From positions 30,923,826-30,987,825 of the forward strand of contig NC_063150.1 of the NCBI RefSeq assembly GCF_020921035.1: a DNA stretch of 64,000 nucleotides. The letters are read 5' to 3'. Made by a program: the position numbers and the translations under genes. A model generated the notes under the pieces. That model was given only the letters and a program-made list of their open reading frames with translations, had not been told where the DNA came from and made no database searches. This document shows positions 41,690 through 52,578 of the stretch, piece by piece (the first letter of the stretch is position 1; every line of letters begins with the position of its first letter). Source of the stretch: Rhodamnia argentea. Lineage: Eukaryota > Streptophyta > Magnoliopsida > Myrtales > Myrtaceae.

Positions 41690-43755
41690 ATGGAACCTCC
41701 GAGGCAGCTGCCGGAACAGGCTGCGCCGATCTTCAGGGAAGGCATAGCGCTGACGCTCTCCAGGTGGTCGGCTCTTCAGATGGCGGTCGACAACGAGTGG
41801 GGCGGCCCCAACTCGCGGCAGAGGGCCGATGAGCTCGGTCACGAGATCTTCGCCTGGTTCACGCAATCGAAAGGTACGCGCACCGATTACGATGCATCAT
41901 ACGTATTTTGATTAGTCCGTGGTGTATTTCGTTTGGTGAACACTTAGCTCGAGTGTTTGTTGGGATTGTTCTTCGTGAATTTGGGGATTGAGCTTCAATT
42001 TCCGCGCCGTTGGTCTAATTTGCTTGTTCTTTTTGATCCGATTAGAACCGCTTTACTTTGACGATTTGGAAGATCTTCTGCACGACGCCATGATTTCTCT
42101 GAACACTGTGGCCGAAGATGGCAGTGTCGAGGAGGTATGCCTTTCTTCTCCCCTGATTGACTGCGGTGTCGGTGCAAATATGATTGCGCGGCCGGCCATA
42201 GCTGGTAAAACATGTTATCGTTATGCTTAGTCTACGTTACTCTGCAGGTAGCGGAGAAGTTATTGATCATGCATGAAGAATGTCTGGAAGGGAACTTCAC
42301 AGCTATTGAGAAACTAAGGGAGGCTTCTTTGAAGAGGGTAGCACCTGCGCATATCAAGCAGGTAATTCTTGTGAGAATCTTTGCCTGGATGCTGCAGGCT
42401 CCTCGTTTTTCTCGTTCGAGGTGATGGGCGATTGCTTGATGATGGGGAGCATTGTACTTGTTGGGAAAATGTTTGAAGAAACTGGGTTACTCATTGTCAA
42501 TAGCATCTCCGAAGGGGAAGTGATTAAATTGTCATTCTGAAGCATAAAGTGCCTCGGCGAAGCAAGTAATGTAGCTCCTACCTTATTTTCAGCAAGGCAC
42601 ATATATATTCACCAAGCCTCTGGGACGAAAAACTTAAGAGAACAGCGGATGCAGTTTTCACGTGGAATTTTACTTTGATCAGATCATAGAGAGGATGAAC
42701 TAAAAAGATGAATCTTCGGGGATGTGTTTTGCTCTCTCTTATGACCAACTTCATCTTTTGCAAGGAGATTGTGTATAGCTTCATACTTCATGCTTGTTTT
42801 GAGCAGAACTTTTTTAGTCGCCTTTGGTCGCCGCTATAGCTGTGATTGACATTGAGTTTCTGCTCAGTGTGCTAAAATGCAGTCGTTGAGCCATCTACAA
42901 TCCTGTCTTGGTTGAGACTTTGAGAAATCCTTGAGGGAACTTGAACTGGTTTCTGCTTGCTTGTCTTTAATTTTCAAGTTGGGAATATTCTAGAAGAGAG
43001 TGAGGAGGAGCCACAGTAGGGCTGTTTATGTTTTATTGTGATGCTTAGACTCTCCTGGGTGGCATGCATTTCGGTTTTTCCCCCTTCTCTGTTGTTGATG
43101 CTAGAAATCCATTCTTTGTTTTGAGGTTTTGACCAGCAAAATGTCTTCTTGTATCGCCATTCCATATATTTTGGTCATTTTAGCACGATATGTAATTCAG
43201 TGTCTTCAAGATGAAGTCCTCATTGAAGGCTTGACATTTGAAGACTACGTAACTGATATTCTCGTTCATGCCGATGCATCTCTCTAGGCTATACTTGAAG
43301 TCTATCTTATCATGTGCAGGTTATGACCTAGGAATACACTCAACAAGGTGATGTGTGTTATATTCTAGGAAACATCATCTGCATGATCACACTATGTATT
43401 GCATAGGACGCCGAAAATGATCTGTGTAAAGTGCATCTTCCTATTGACGGATGTTCATCTCGCATTGGAGACCACTGTATATATCGAACTTACAAGAGTT
43501 GTTACATAAGTCACAAATTCTTCTTGATACTACTTGTTGTCTTTATAGGTTGTTGAAGGAGAAGAAGAAGAAGAAGACAGCGATAGTGAAGACATGATGG
43601 ACGATTCGCCATACATGATGGTGGATGCACCAAAAGCTCAGCCGAGCCCAACTGCAGTCAACAAAGCTGGAGACGAGGGGAGGCCACCTCAGACAGCTGA
43701 TTCAGATGGATGGACAGTGGTTAGTTCAAGAAAAAGTAGGGCTAAAAAGTTGTAA
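41690..43755 (+). CDS. TSR2: Pre-rRNA-processing protein TSR2
   Basis: Ribosome-biogenesis factor; TSR2 in yeast and animals is the chaperone that delivers Rps26 (eS26) to pre-40S particles. Exons 41690-41873, 42046-42134, 42248-42361 and 43549-43755 total 594 nt in frame, 197 aa, the usual size. The WGG domain signature NEWGGPNSRQRADEL lies in exon 1. Exons 1-3 are helical (LPYFDDLEDLL-like acidic helices, LLIMHEECLEG). The last exon is the acidic tail (EGEEEEEDSDSEDMMDD) followed by DGWTVVSSRK and a basic C-terminus, all typical of TSR2. The third intron (1.19 kb) is much larger than the others. The gene appears intact. Confidence 0.93.
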
Positions 43756-44360
43756 CACCGACCTTGTCTAAGGTTCTGCGAGTATGTATGGTGTAGTTTG
43801 TTGCTACTTCTCTTCTTGCCAAGTTCAAAAGTGATCATTAAGGGTTGATGTTTCTTATTAACATTGGAGAGATTCTACGGCGCAAACTGGTGCCAGCACA
43901 AACCGGAATTTTTTATCCTCCACTTGGAAGCTCTCTCCCCCTCAATTCATTTTCACTGATTCTTCTCCCCTTTTCAATCTTCAGGAATGAAGCTACAATT
44001 GTCGATGATACTTGATATAAATGGTCAAGGAGGAGGAGGAGAAGATGAAAATGAAAGTTAGTTTTGTTTTCCATGAACTTAATATAACGCTACAGCTTCA
44101 TCATTGATCCATTGATGGAACTGTGCACCACATGCTTTCGGGAAGGGACCCGGACCGTATGAAACGGGAACCACTTCCAATACAGAACAAAGGGAAACAG
44201 TGTACATAGTTTGCCATTCTGGGGCAATTTCAGGGAAAAACTGAGCTGTTCTCTTCTACATTTTGGACATCCATGCCGGGAGATCCCACTGTATATGGGA
44301 TAGGAGATCCATGGACTTATATGTCGGGGACTTTTATCTTTGTCATTCCAGTTATTGTCG
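43756..44360. other. Convergent gap between TSR2 and the LEA gene
   Basis: No exon seen beyond the 3' ends of both genes. On the minus strand the alternative frame of the LEA gene stays open to 44090, which is relevant to the frameshift noted in that gene. Confidence 0.5.
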
Positions 44361-45578
44361 CTAATGTTGATTCGGGCCGCTGCTGCCACTGTTGCGGCAA
44401 CCCCTGCAGGGTAAATGGTCAGGAACGGGGTCGTTCCTTATCTCAGCTGCTGTGACCCCTTCCGCATCAGCACGCGTTGCCAGCTTATCCGAAGGCAATT
44501 TCAATGAAGCGTCCTGTATAGAATAGAACGGCCATAGCATTTCGTTACCGAGTCATTATGTCACTAGGAGAATTTGCTCCTACATTGGTTGGTGTCTTCA
44601 GAGGAACATACGTCTTTCGCAACCTCTATGCCAGAATGCCAATTCCTAACCAAATGCTGAAAACTGCAAGAGTTATATCGAATCGATTACCGATAAAACA
44701 TCTGCCAATTTCATCTTCTCCTCAGCCCGATTCGTCCTAGCATTGACAGTTGCGGCCGACTGAGCGGCAGCTGCAACTCCCCCAGGAGTAATGGTGGGGC
44801 GACCCGTTGCTCTAACTTCTGCAGCTTGTATAGCGGCTGCATCAATCTGCTCCACAGGCTTGTCTCCGACCGTCGGAGTGGTGGCTTCCAGGGCTTCTCC
44901 AATTGTGATCGAACCACCGCTGGTGCTGTCATTGTCACCGCTCGGTTCGGTTTTGTTTTCAGGCACAATCAAGGGGACCAGACTCCAGAGGAGCCTGCTG
45001 CGAGCATTGGCCTAGGACTGAGCCGCAACAAACGAACGACAAGTTACAAAACCGTAGGCACTAAATTATTTAGCAAAAAATTTGGACATGATCTCGATCG
45101 CGTCAATGACATTCGTGACATCTCATAAATTAGTTCGTGAATTGAACTTTTATCGTGTGCCCATATGGTTTCATATGCCATTGTTCTAGCATTTGAGTTT
45201 CCAAACAACTTGATTTCAATTTCCAAATCAGTCCTCTTGAAACCATACCTGTCCCCCATTGGACTCGGTGATGACGTGCCAACCCGGAAGATCGGAGGCG
45301 GCGACTTTCACTCCCTGCTCTGCCACTATTTCGTTCATGCTATTATGCCCAACCACGCCGGCATCCTTGTTCCGTGTGGCCGCTGACTGCATCACCGATG
45401 CTGCCGCACCCTCCTGGACCTGGCCAAGCGTCAGTTTCTCTGCCGTCTGCATCAGAGTGGCGTCCTTCGTTGCCACTGGCTTGTCTGCAAGCTCGCCCTC
45501 GATGGCTGTGAACTCGTCGCCGTATCTGACCGGCTCCCGTCGCTGTTGAGCCCTCCTGTGCGGCTGTTCTTGGCTCGT
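44361..45578 (-). pseudogene. SMP-type LEA protein (D-34 family), start codon lost and 3' frameshift
   Basis: Seed-maturation/late-embryogenesis abundant protein with SMP domains, a desiccation-protective family of about 260 aa. Exons 45578-45249, 45011-44691 and 44513-44361 are in phase (804 nt, 267 codons plus stop). The position of the family's initial Met, normally before SQEQP, is ACG here (45578-45576). Upstream the same frame meets TAA with no ATG. Three SMP units are visible: YGDEFTAIEGELADKPV with QSAATRNKDAGVVG; SITIGEALEATTP with GRPTITPGGVAAAAQSAA; and KLPSDKLATRADAEGVTAAEI. In the last unit the family motif YPAGVAATVAAAARIN is in another frame, after a probable one-base insertion near 44405-44412, so the actual frame ends early at TAG 44361. 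Possible alternatives are non-AUG initiation, or starting at an internal Met (about residue 48). Probably a young pseudogene. Confidence 0.75.
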
Positions 45579-45770
45579 TTCGGAGGTGAGTAGTCGGTGG
45601 TCAGAGGACCGGAGGAGGACTCGGATAATTTAGCAGGAGTTAAAAGCGTTTTTCTACTATCTTTTGGGCACTCGGAGAGGCTTTGCGGTGGATTTAAGGA
45701 CGGCACGCAAACATGCAACAGGTGGCGTTCAGGAGAGAAACGGTGACATGCATTTGCAACAACTACGTAA

Positions 45771-45980
45771 TAGGGTGATCGGTTTTCAGTCTAATCCAAT
45801 CTCACCAAAAAATTGAAAGTCGGACCGGAAAGACCGATTTTCAATTTCCAAGACCGAAAACTGGACCGGACCAGTTTCCTCGAGAACCGAAAACCGGATC
45901 AAAATCACCAGTTTCAATTTTATGAAACCAGGAATCGGACCGAACTAGCCGGTTCGGTGAGTCCGTCTTGCTCAACCCTA
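45771..45980. mobile_element. Short hAT-like MITE
   Basis: 210 bp with ends TAGGGTGA and, read inward from the right, TAGGGTTGA, and dense GACCGG/CCGGA words inside. The flanking octamers CTACGTAA and CTGCATAT match at 5 of 8 positions, possibly a worn target duplication. Confidence 0.5.
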
Positions 45981-46459
45981 CTGCATATCCAATAGAGAAC
46001 GATTATTGGGCCAAAAGAAAACAATCTTTTTATCATGTCATTCATATTTTGGACATTTTCACATAAAATTTTCTATCCTTACTGTCGAATATTGCAATCC
46101 TATGCGGAAATTCTAAAGAGTCGGATCAGAAAAATACAACAGTATCAGATAAAAGACATGACCTTCAACCAGTAAGTGCAGAAACTAGATCGAATTTAAA
46201 TTACTGAAAGTCGACATTCTTGAATTTATCAACCCCATAAGGAAGCATGGTCCGGGGCCAAATTGGAAGTAACAACACAAAAGATGAACTTGTTGTTTAA
46301 CCAATCAGAAGTACATGGAGAGAAATATTTAACATATGGTGCAAGCAAAAGGCAGAGAAATCAGCTCCAGACATCCCAAAGTTCAGCTTCATCAGTTGAT
46401 ATGATAGTCTTCAGGAATTACACAACAGATCTCTACAGGTCCTGAAATATGAGAGTTCT
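45981..46459. other. Gap between the MITE and SDE3, no gene seen
   Basis: AT-rich DNA with no assignable exon. The right part is presumably the 3' UTR of SDE3. Confidence 0.5.
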
Positions 46460-49400
46460 TCAACATTCGTCGCTAGGTTTCTGCCCAACGAAAGACTCGT
46501 CGTCGTCGTCATCATCCGCTCCTTCGGGGAGAGGACAGCCTTGGTAGGAATTATTGTCGACGCAATACTGCAAAAGCTTTTCCCAATGCGGGTCCTAGAT
46601 AAAGCAAAGAATCACAGTCAGTCATGAACATTGCGCGTGCGCAAAATGTCGACCCTTGTTGCGGTAATATGTTGTCAGCACAAGCAATGCACAGTGCATA
46701 ACCTTCAAAGATTCCAAATGGGTCAGGTGCAGTTACCTTGCTCACAACGTGAGGGTTCCCGATGATGACAAGCAGAGACCGGGCACGGGTTACTGCGACA
46801 TTGAATCTCCTTGGGTTGCTTAAAAATCCAAGACAATGAGCTCTGTCAAACTCAGTATGCTTCAGTGTCGATCGGACAGTGGAAACTATGATGACCTCTC
46901 TCTCTTGACCCTGAAACTGTTCGACACTCCCCACCTTGACACCTGTCATATCGTACGTTTCGAGCACCTTCTTGATTTTCACCACTTGCTGCTGATATGG
47001 TGTTATCACCCCAATGTCGGCTTCGCTCATACTCAAACTTTCTCTCAACTTTTGGATGAAATCAACAACTTTACTCGCTTCGATTCGATTGAACCATGAC
47101 GGGTTATTACCCTCTCTCTCATCACAGCCTTGTATGCCAATAAACAGAACGGGGAACTCCTTGTTTGGTAGCAGATCGGAAGATGGGATCACAGAAGAGG
47201 AGTTTTCTTTGCATGCTAATAATTTCCCTTCATAGAAGAGCTTTGATGGAAGATCTAAAATGGCAGGGTGGCACCGGTAGTTTCTCACCAGTTTTGTCAC
47301 AAATCCGATGTCCTTATTCAGGTAGATTTCGTGTTCAAAGAGCCTCTCTAGGAAAGATTTTCCCAATCCACGAGCCTCGGCATCTTTGGAAAGTATAACG
47401 GGGCCTAGTTGCTTCGGATCTCCAGCTAAAACAACCACCGTTTCTTTCTGACAAAGGTTGGCAATGGGAACCATGCATTCAGGCTCTGAAGCTTGCGCAG
47501 CCTCATCCAAAAAAATATGGGAAAAGTGATTACGTTCTACGCCTTCTGCACGAAGAAGGGATGAGCTTGTATAAGTACATATGATGATCCTATAGCGCAT
47601 TAAAGCCTCAAGAGGAGGACATCTGAAGACAGACTCCACAAAATAGCAATAGCGGATATGTTCGGCCTGAAGATCGTGGTAAGGACGACTGGTAGCATTC
47701 AGCCGGAAGATCTCGCTCTCTTTGACTTGGGCAACCTCATTTCTGATTAGTTTTTCCAGTATGTGATCTGCAGCGCTGTTGGAAGCAGCACAAATAAGAA
47801 CCCTTGAACTTCTCCGCGTTTTGTATACCTGTAAAATCGCTTCGACCAAGGTCATTGTTTTACCGGTTCCTGGAGGCCCGAAAATCACATAGGGAGGAGC
47901 GCCTTTGCAACCAAGAATCATCTGAATGCAACGCCGTTGCTCCTCGTTCAAATTAGACATAAAAGGCACAAAGTGTGCTCCTTCAATCAACCCTCTGCCA
48001 GTTGAAACTGTTGGAAACAGAATTTCATTTCCTAGAAGTGCCGCAGCTTCAATGGCTTGATACAACCGCCTCATGTTTACCCGGCTACAAGCGAATTGAA
48101 CACTGTAAAAGTTTTTGTTAAGATGACGGTCATGAAATTCATCCGCAAATCTTAAGAGCACTTCATCAGCTTCGACGCGTTGAATGTAGCCCTGAATAGT
48201 GCCCCATCAATCAGTAATTTTCAATACATGTAAGTCACTGGATACCAAGGTATCTGTCAAGGAGAGTAATTTCAACTGAAAATATAGCAATAAAAGGCAC
48301 AAGAGCATCGATGCTCTCCGGAACTTGTAATATTAACAGCTAATCAGGTTTTATGCTTCGACAGCTTTTAGAGAAAAACCTTTAAGACGCTAAAAGAAAA
48401 TAGAGCATCTATTTTCTCTTCCCTGAGCAGGGAAAAATTCAAAGCTCCCACACAGGGTAATTATTTGGTATCGCACCTCCACTTTCTCTCTTCCCCAGTG
48501 AGGTGAACTTTCATCCTCTGGCAATAGTACAAGGTATGAATTATAAATGAAAAATGCAAAAAATTTTAATGCATTGACAGTTTGAAAGATACTATACAAG
48601 ATGATCAACGGACCTCATAGGGAATAGTACGATCCGCAACTTTATAGGCAAGCTTCACCAAGACAACATCCCCTTGTAAAACTGAAGGCCTCTTCTCTGC
48701 AAGCCCAGGAACCACCAAAGATAGAAGACCAGCGCGCTTCCTTGTCATTTGGACACACTCCATGTTATGGCACCTCATTTCTTTCTGAGATGAAAAAATA
48801 GGAGTGCTATCGTAATTTTTTATCATAAGAATAAAGAATACTTGTTCAACACTTCTTGACTACTATCATTGTTACCTCCAAGTGTAGCTCTTCAATAATA
48901 ACTAATGCATTGAAGTAAGCTGAGTAGTTCTCAGTTGTCAAACCTTCATCAAGAACATCAGGGACCCGGTTATTCATAAACAACTCCCTGAACTTCTTCG
49001 GGATGGGGTACTCCGGAAGCACGTGAGACCTAGATCTTTGGGTTTTTCCCCTCGCAGGACGCGACGGGACCGCAAACTCACAGTTTTCCATGTTGAATTG
49101 TCTCCTTCTTGGAGTTCTTGAGTATGACCCATTTGGAGCCAGAGACTGAGAGATCTTGTCCTCAGCCAATAAAAAGACTACGCGTTCAATCCTAGCATCC
49201 TCCACATCAAAATGGACGATGGCTTGCTGCAAGCCCATATCCTTCGGCTTGCAGGATAACCAAATAGTTAGAGTCTGATGTGATTGCAATACTCTATCCT
49301 GCAATTCAGAACCTTGACGAAATGCTCGAACATGTCTGTCGTCTGAATTGAGAGATGGGGGTTCCAGGAGAGACAACATAAACGAGTCTGCAGGATTCGA

Positions 49401-49601
49401 CGAGAAAATCCTGATCCCCCAAAGTTCCACCTGGTCACTACTGGTATTCTGTATGGTAATTGAACACTTGGAAGTTTCTCCTACGAGAACATGTTGAGGC
49501 TTCTCATCTATCAAAGGAAATGGATCTGATATAAGTACCGGCCCCTCTTCATCTGGTTCATAATCACTTGCACATTGGTTATACTCTCCGATAGTTCCCA
49601 T
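46460..49601 (-). CDS. SDE3: RNA helicase SDE3 (MOV10/UPF1-like), short C-tail
   Basis: SF1 RNA helicase of the SDE3/MOV10 group, which in Arabidopsis works with AGO proteins and RDR6 in amplification of RNA silencing. Exons 49601-48876, 48784-48614, 48191-46737 and 46594-46460 total 2487 nt in frame, 828 aa. The N-terminal region (1-300) carries the MOV10-type β-rich domain ([40 protein letters not shown]). Helicase motifs: Walker A GPPGTGKT (about 404), Q/ASN motif [17 protein letters not shown] (about 528), [23 protein letters not shown] and NVAVTRAR. The last exon ends with an Asp run and no GW/WG repeats, unlike Arabidopsis SDE3. The frame also opens with a GTG 21 bases upstream; the ATG at 49601 is preferred. 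A CAG-type acceptor just upstream suggests a leader intron. Confidence 0.94.
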
Positions 49602-50282
49602 TGGCGACCAAACTTTTGACACTACAAGAGATCCTGATCACACGCCAAGAATGGTGAGCGAGCATTCTACCAAGTGGGGCAGTTCCAGCTACCACTTTTT
49701 GCCCTTACAAAATAAAATTCTATACAGAACCCCAGAAAGATAAACCAAATAAACAGGTATGCCCACGATTTCGAGCTTCAGATACTTTTATGACATATAG
49801 AAACATAGCCAATGCAATCAGTTCATAAATGCAGATGCCAATGAATACAGAAACACAACTAATTGATGATAACTAAGCGTTTGCTCAATGAGCAATATCA
49901 ACTAAACAAATCTTGCATGCGCCGTATCTAGTACCATGTCCACACTCCACAGTACCAAATCAGAATTCGAACACCAAAATGAAAACCATCTGGGTTGGAC
50001 CTTCACAGCATTCGAATGGGGGGTTATGTATTTGCTAATCAAGCGCATTTTTTACCCAAAGAAAGCCCAGAATCACTGTAAGTCCACGTTCCAAAAAGGA
50101 CCCTTTAAAGCCATCAAAGCTATAATTTGTTCCCTACGAGACACAGATTTGCCTCCAGCTACTGCGATGCTCGGCATAATCAAAAGGCAAAGTATAAACA
50201 ATCAACCAGAACTATTCTGATTAAAAAAAAAAAAAAAACCAGAACTGCATGCACTACGTTGAAAGGCAAATCAAACCTAAGA
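49602..50282. other. SDE3 upstream region, probable leader intron
   Basis: No coding exon seen. A minus-strand TTGTAG acceptor about 30 bases before the start codon and the CT-rich leader near 50521-50545 suggest that most of this is an intron in the 5' UTR. Confidence 0.4.
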
Positions 50283-50800
50283 AATCTGCATAAAAATCAA
50301 ACTTTGCTCGACATAACAAGAAACTAACAAAAACCCACCGTTGATCAGACAAAATGAAGGCGTCAAGAATGAACTTTTTCAGAGTAGTGTCCAGACGGAG
50401 ACAATGGAGTCGGATTGAACGCTAAAAATCTGAGCTTTTTAACGAAAACACGCAGGTATGAACTTCTCGGAGAAGGCAGAAACAGTGAAAGCAAGTCAAT
50501 CACGGTCAGTGGTCTTTAATAATTCTCTCTCTCTCTTCTCTCTTTCGTCTCTCACCGAAGGATGACAAAGCGCTCAGAATTGTTAAATTGACTCTGGTCA
50601 TTGACCGGAGGAGGAATTTGTAAGGGCGGGATGGAATGGATGGATCGTTTCATGCTTTCTCCATTTGACAGAGCCCAAAAAAACAGTTTGTTTCCCTTTT
50701 TTGTAAAAACGAAAATTTTCTGATAGGACAGCTGGACAGTGGTCAGCTATTGCCACGTCAGCGCTGGGGCCCCCATTGCAGACGTGGCAGGATATTACCT
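50283..50800 (-). promoter_or_regulatory. SDE3 promoter and 5' UTR region, source of a duplicated block
   Basis: Contains ATCAGACAAAATGAAGGCGT, AGGCAGAAACAGTGAAAGCA, a CT-rich tract (50521-50545) and TTGCCACGTCAGC (a CACGTC G-box-like core). The whole block recurs in the same orientation at about 60163-60650. Location relative to SDE3 makes this its 5' UTR and proximal promoter. Confidence 0.6.
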
Positions 50801-52138
50801 ATAATAATCCGTCCCAATCACATTTATTTATAATTGGCATGTCTTGCTTAGATGGTACAACAATAAAGACTTCATGAACAAGGAAATGAAATCCTGATTC
50901 CTCCACCTTTCCTCGGTTGCCCTCCTTCTCAAGCGGTTCTTGCACACTGCTTTGCTCTTACCACTTTTCACAGTATAGTTCTCACTTTATATTCGTTTGT
51001 TTTTTCCTTCCTTCATTATCTCTCCAAAATCTTATTCAAGTTCTCTGCCAAAAGAAGTCTAGTGTTAATTTGCTCATTTTAATGCATGGCGATTAATAAT
51101 TAATACATACAATCAATAGATTACTTATTATCTTGGGCAAAAGGATATCAGAAATGCTAAAAGTTGTGTATGACGCTCATTTTAGTGCTAAAAGTTCTCG
51201 TTGGATTATTTCGGTGTCAAATCGAAGAAATTCAGGCCAAATTATTTACATGGCATTTATAATTAAATTTCTAATATGATGTGACATATGTTTTTTAAAA
51301 AATATAGTCCACGTGAACTTCTAAACTTAAAAATAAGATAAAAAATAAAACAAATTAAATTTACAAATAAGATAAAAAATTAATTTTTTTAGAATACAAA
51401 TTTGAATAAATTTAAATTTTAAAATGGTTAAGGAAAAGGGTGGAGAACTAGGCAGGGAGGGCTTGCACAACTCTCAACGCCGCCGCTCCACCATCTCCGA
51501 CGAGGGTGGAGGATGGCCGACTAGGGTCGCCGACAATGGCCCGGTTCTCAATCATCCTTTTTTTTTCCCCTTAATTTAGCTAATTTTTATAACGATATGA
51601 ATAATATCTTTATTAAAAATTCGATTTGGACCAAAACGACTTTGTTTTGACCATGTGATCGCCCACGTAGGAGAGAGAAAATGTTTTAAAAAAGCCACGT
51701 CATCAATTTTCGTAATCTAAATGGACGGAGACAACGGAAGAACGCTATTACACTAATTTGATAAGTTTTAGGGCTTGATTGTACTTTTTGAAAGTTTTAG
51801 AACTCAATTGCGCTTTTGTGACAAGTATTAAGACTTTCACTGCAAATATCTTTTTTTTTAAATTTCATTTTAAATATTTTAATCAAATCAAGTTTGTATT
51901 ATTTATTTTTTAAATTTTTTTAAACTTTTAGCTTTTTTTATTGCTAATTGGACCTCCAAAGAACCACGTTGAGTTTAGATATTAATTAAAAATGCAATAT
52001 TAGATTTTCGATCAAGCATATCGGAGTTAACACTTAAGTGATCATGTTTTTTTAAAATGGCACTTTCGGTGATCCAAGAAGAACTTTTGACACTAAAGTG
52101 AACGTCATACACAACTTTTGGCATTTGGAGGGTGCAAA
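50801..52138. other. AT-rich intergenic DNA, no gene seen
   Basis: Long A/T-rich stretches with no ORF of note on either strand. Probably old repeat DNA. Confidence 0.5.
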
Positions 52139-52194
52139 TGACAACCATTCTCAGATTACTTTAACAAAAAAAAAAAATGACAACCATTCTCTTC
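52139..52194. repeat. 16-bp direct repeat around a tiny poly-A insertion
   Basis: AATGACAACCATTCTC is present exactly twice, separated by a stretch of about 23 bases ending in about ten A. This is the structure of a target-site duplication around a severely truncated poly-A retroposition product. Confidence 0.6.
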
Positions 52195-52578
52195 CCGAGC
52201 TCTATCTTATACACGGCCGGTTCTGTGGAACTGCCGGTTCCAGGTCAGGAACCGGCGGTTCCGATTTCACGAAAAGGTGGAACCGGAACTGGCTGTTGGA
52301 AATTCCGATTCCGGTTCCGAACCGGAACCGGCGGTTCATTCCGGTTCCTTTTTTAATATTAATTTTTAAAATAATAAAATAAATATAATAAATTATAAAT
52401 TATAAAATACAATTAAATTGTACATTGTAATAAAATATGGGGAAAAAAAGATAGAGGAGGAATGGGCTTGAACTTAATGAATTATCATTAAGCGCCTACA
52501 TATCTTCTTGGGGATAGAATAGAAGAATCAAATCACATGTAGTTCTTTTACCTTTGAGAACCCCAACTTACCTCATCG

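Noticed and set aside
45452-45718. Minus-strand ORF with an ATG upstream of the LEA gene as its true start
   Set aside because: It is in a different frame from the SMP domains and has no splice donor to bring it into phase.
49602-49622. Earlier GTG start for SDE3
   Set aside because: GTG starts are not expected in nuclear genes, and an in-frame ATG follows seven codons later.
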